NCBI GenBank assembly: GCA_937129145.1
Contig: CAKZMU010000014.1
Coordinates: 1-64,000 of the forward strand
Direction of reading: 5' to 3'
From: an uncultured Lacinutrix sp.
GTDB taxonomy: Bacteria; Bacteroidota; Bacteroidia; Flavobacteriales; Flavobacteriaceae
Length of the DNA: 64,000 nt
The translations under genes were made by a program, and so were the position numbers. Within the stretch, counting starts at the first letter, position 1. The number at the start of each line of letters is the position of its first letter. Below the pieces are notes generated by a model. That model searched no databases and had not been told where the DNA came from. It saw nothing but the letters and a program-made list of their open reading frames with translations. This document shows positions 61,557 through 64,000 of this stretch, piece by piece.

Positions 61557-62179
61557 AAAACAATAGTGTTAGAAAATGAATTTTTAATACGATGATCATG
61601 TGTGATAATAATCAAATTCGCATTCGATTTTTTTGCCTGACTTTTCAATAAATCAATTACTAATTCACAGTTTTCATCATCTAAACTTGACGTAGGTTCA
61701 TCCGCAAGAATAATATCTGGTTTATGGATAACACCTAAAGCAATTCCTAAACGTTGCAATTGACCTGTGCTTAATGTATTAGGTTTTTGGTTTTTTACAG
61801 AAACTAAATCTAATTGCTCCAAAATGTTTTCAATCGCTTCTTTTTGATTAGAAATTCCACTAAAATACAATCGTGCTTGTAAGTTTTCGTAAACGGTCAA
61901 TGAAGAAATCGCAATGGTATTCTGAAAAACAATACCTATATGCTTTCCTCTAAAAGTATCTAATTTTTTACTACCAATACTAGTTATATTGGTGTCTTTG
62001 ACGAAAATACTTCCATTATCCGGACTTAAAATTCCTGCCAATAAATGTAAAAGAGTGGTCTTACCAATACCTGATTTACCAAGAATTAATAATGACTGAC
62101 TCTGGGATAACTTTATATCAGGAAAATTAAAAGAAGATTCTTTAGAATAGGAAAAAGTTACATCTACTGTTTTAAGCAT
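61553..62179 (-). CDS. ABC transporter ATP-binding protein (LolD/MacB-type)
   Basis: A 208-aa cytosolic ATPase. Walker A GKSGIGKTT (34-42), Q-loop VFQNTIAI, signature LSTGQ (136-140), Walker B IILADE (156-161) with the catalytic Glu161, and the switch His in IITHDHRIKN. It lacks any extra domain and drives the FtsX-like permease encoded immediately downstream, whose start overlaps its stop by 4 bp. The upstream gap (142 bp) holds no other gene. Confidence 0.93.
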   Translation of the reverse strand: MLKTVDVTFSYSKESSFNFPDIKLSQSQSLLILGKSGIGKTTLLHLLAGILSPDNGSIFVKDTNITSIGSKKLDTFRGKHIGIVFQNTIAISSLTVYENLQARLYFSGISNQKEAIENILEQLDLVSVKNQKPNTLSTGQLQRLGIALGVIHKPDIILADEPTSSLDDENCELVIDLLKSQAKKSNANLIIITHDHRIKNSFSNTIVL

Positions 62180-62321
62180 AAAAAACTATATAAGACTGTA
62201 AATATATTAAGTTTTGATATTTATATTATAACATAGTAGTCATTATTATTAGTAGCTCCAGTTGAGCTGATACAGATTGTTATAAACATAATTAAAATCT
62301 TCTCAATTTGGAAAGGCTTTT

Positions 62322-64000
62322 TTATGAACCGTCTTTTAGTTTTAAAAGCACTTTTTTCGTTTTAGTATTTTCAGGATTTAGCTCTATGGATTTTTCAAAA
62401 GCTTTAATTGCATCATGTTTTCTTTTTAATTTTATCAAACACATACCGTAATAATCAAATGTTCTATGTGTATAATAGCCATGTGGGTAAAGTTCTAAAT
62501 TGAGTTCAAAAAACTTCAGCGCGTCCTTATGATTTCCTTTTTCGGTCAATTCTAAACCATAGTCATTAATTAAACGTTCGGATATTGCATATTCTGAATC
62601 TTTATCATATTCTGCTTTAATAAACTCAATAACTTCATCCGTAGATTTATTTTCAGCTAGTCTTGAAATTGGTTTTTCATCAAGCATTAAGTTTCTTAAA
62701 ATCCACCAATAACGCCATGAAGGAGTAGCACTACGCTCAGACATTCCAACATAGCCAAGTAAGTCAAGAGTCGTTTTATGTGCTATCACTACATTGCGTT
62801 TTGGAATTACAGTGATAAACTGACCACCATAACCACTTGCCGTATAAGCGCCTTCAAAATCTGGGTTGTCGTAAAATCGTTCAAAAAGCCACCACATATA
62901 ACCGTAAGATTCTTGTATAGGACTTGATTTATCTCTTCTAAATCTTTGAGAAACAGTGTCTTTAGGCGTGACAGTGGTCGTTATTTTTTGTATCCAATCT
63001 TTAGAAATAATTTGTTTATTTCTCCATTGGCCTTCTTGAAGCATGAGCTGGCCTATTTTTGCCATATCTCTTGTAGAAAGATGCATATGATATGCTGAGT
63101 AGCGTGATTTTTTTTCATTAACTTTTCGCTTCTGATTTTTAATATTCCAGTCTTCAAAGCCCAAGGGAATTGCTAGTTGCATTTCCAATTCTTCATAAAT
63201 TGAATTGCCTGTTTTTTCTTCTAGAATATATCCAGCAACATTAAAATCCCAATTGTTATAAACAAAGTATTCGCCAGGTTTTACACTTCCTCTCTTTTTA
63301 ATATTAGCTTCATCATAACCTCCATTTGATGGAGTGTGAAATACTCCAGACCGAGATGTTATAATGTTATTAATTGTAGCTTGTTTTTCTATAGTTAGTA
63401 AGCCATTTTTTTCATCGATACCTAAATCGCCAATAGTTTGATTTAGGTCTATAGTACCGTTTTCTACATATTTCCCATAGAGTATGGATAAAACACTCTT
63501 TCTACATGAAGCGATATAACTTATTTCAGATACGTCACCATATTCAAATACAACCTTTCCATTCTCTAAAACTAACATACTTGTCGTTTTTGACTCTTCT
63601 TTAAGATAAGTGTTTGTTTCATCTAATTTTTCTTTTGTAAAACTAGAATTTGTTAGTGCACTATTTTTTTCAAAAGAAACACCTTGATAAGAAGTTTTTT
63701 TATAAAACCATGTTTGGGGACTTAAGCATGACATAACAAAACTCAGCATTATTAAGACTAAAGTTGATATAAAAACTTTTTTAATTCTATAAGTTTTGTA
63801 GATAGATATAAGAGTTTCTCGCTTATTTAGTATGAGGTAAACTACAAATAAATTTGGAATCCAACTTAACCATGCCACAATTTGATATGCAAATAGGAAT
63901 TCACCAAAAATAAAAATTAATATTGGTAGCCATATACGTAAAGTAACTGCACCAAAAGTGCCAGCATAACTATACATCATATATTTTTTATGTGATTCAA
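62322..64000 (-). CDS. DUF2306-serine hydrolase-TPR fusion, start outside window
   Basis: The frame is open to the right edge; the first ATG in the window (63980) is preceded in frame by ESHKKY, so the gene starts outside. The visible N-terminus, SHKKYMMYSYAGTFGAVTLR with AYQIVAWLSWIPNL, matches the C-terminal part of DUF2306 membrane domains. A further helix (about 68-85 from 63980) precedes a class C beta-lactamase-type domain: SxxK Ser158-Lys161 (SCRK), YNN Tyr241, and GYGGQF. The last 80 residues form one or two TPR-like helical pairs (HDAIKAFEKSIELNPEN). It is probably a membrane-anchored esterase or peptidase. The fusion of these three parts is unusual. Confidence 0.85.
   Translation of the reverse strand, partial: ESHKKYMMYSYAGTFGAVTLRIWLPILIFIFGEFLFAYQIVAWLSWIPNLFVVYLILNKRETLISIYKTYRIKKVFISTLVLIMLSFVMSCLSPQTWFYKKTSYQGVSFEKNSALTNSSFTKEKLDETNTYLKEESKTTSMLVLENGKVVFEYGDVSEISYIASCRKSVLSILYGKYVENGTIDLNQTIGDLGIDEKNGLLTIEKQATINNIITSRSGVFHTPSNGGYDEANIKKRGSVKPGEYFVYNNWDFNVAGYILEEKTGNSIYEELEMQLAIPLGFEDWNIKNQKRKVNEKKSRYSAYHMHLSTRDMAKIGQLMLQEGQWRNKQIISKDWIQKITTTVTPKDTVSQRFRRDKSSPIQESYGYMWWLFERFYDNPDFEGAYTASGYGGQFITVIPKRNVVIAHKTTLDLLGYVGMSERSATPSWRYWWILRNLMLDEKPISRLAENKSTDEVIEFIKAEYDKDSEYAISERLINDYGLELTEKGNHKDALKFFELNLELYPHGYYTHRTFDYYGMCLIKLKRKHDAIKAFEKSIELNPENTKTKKVLLKLKDGS

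Noticed and set aside
1-64000. Defence island, prophage, integron or transposon genes
   Set aside because: No transposase, integrase, restriction, toxin-antitoxin or phage structural genes were recognised.

Overview
The window is AT-rich chromosomal DNA from a member of the Bacteroidota, most likely a marine Flavobacteriaceae (Winogradskyella/Psychroserpens-like; the genus is an inference). Supporting signs are C-terminal type IX secretion (T9SS) sorting domains, GLPGLI-family proteins, DUF5686/CarboxypepD_reg outer-membrane proteins, a hybrid two-component system (HTCS), Bacteroidota-type TTG/TAnnTTTG promoters, little Shine-Dalgarno sequence, and many lipoproteins, two of which carry an acidic surface-export signal. 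I saw no rRNA, tRNA, CRISPR array, transposase or prophage gene.

Layout. 1-3941 (-) is a large HTCS sensor/regulator cut by the left edge. It is divergent from 4333-8399 (+), a compact operon: a 45-aa peptide, an ArsM-like methyltransferase, a TlpA-type redoxin, a stand-alone nDsbD-like protein, a DsrE-family protein, a cysteine desulfurase and a DUF7010 membrane protein. The intergenic region between them carries three copies of a 17-bp direct repeat and a -7 element, so the operon looks HTCS-controlled. I regard this as the best candidate for an undescribed system (sulfur/chalcogen relay and methylation). 8514-11747 is a family of three LRR surface proteins, one T9SS-secreted and two lipoproteins. 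12361-16639 (-) holds small envelope proteins and a tandem M14 peptidase pair, one of which has lost all catalytic residues.

16740-23305 is mostly housekeeping: waaA, a DegT aminotransferase, galE, lspA, fabD and a FAD oxidoreductase. 24376-30659 (-) groups a membrane-tethered DHFR fusion, a large T9SS propeller protein, thyA and a CNT nucleoside transporter, that is, thymidylate/folate and nucleoside functions. 30766-34456 has a bifunctional nuclease-family protein, etfA/etfB and the pyruvate dehydrogenase E1 beta gene. A 128-bp inverted-repeat element lies between etfA and the nuclease gene. 34526-42531 carries a DUF5686 protein, an AraC regulator with SRPBCC and DUF4287/DUF5655 partners, and a TlpA/penicillin-acylase lipoprotein pair.

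42693-45801 places soluble and membrane pyrophosphatases side by side. A phosphodiesterase-like lipoprotein and an S9 peptidase follow. 49657-58115 is a deoxynucleoside kinase, a propeller-like protein and an OmpR-type two-component system divergent from two GLPGLI proteins and an outer-membrane receptor-like protein. Three TTAAC repeats at exact 10-bp steps lie between the two arms and look like the regulator's binding site. 58248-59798 is an M28 peptidase. 59876-62179 (-) is an ABC exporter-type cluster with a His-rich permease loop and a DUF3299-like periplasmic protein, possibly metal-linked. 62322 to the right edge (-) is a DUF2306-serine hydrolase-TPR fusion whose start lies outside the window.
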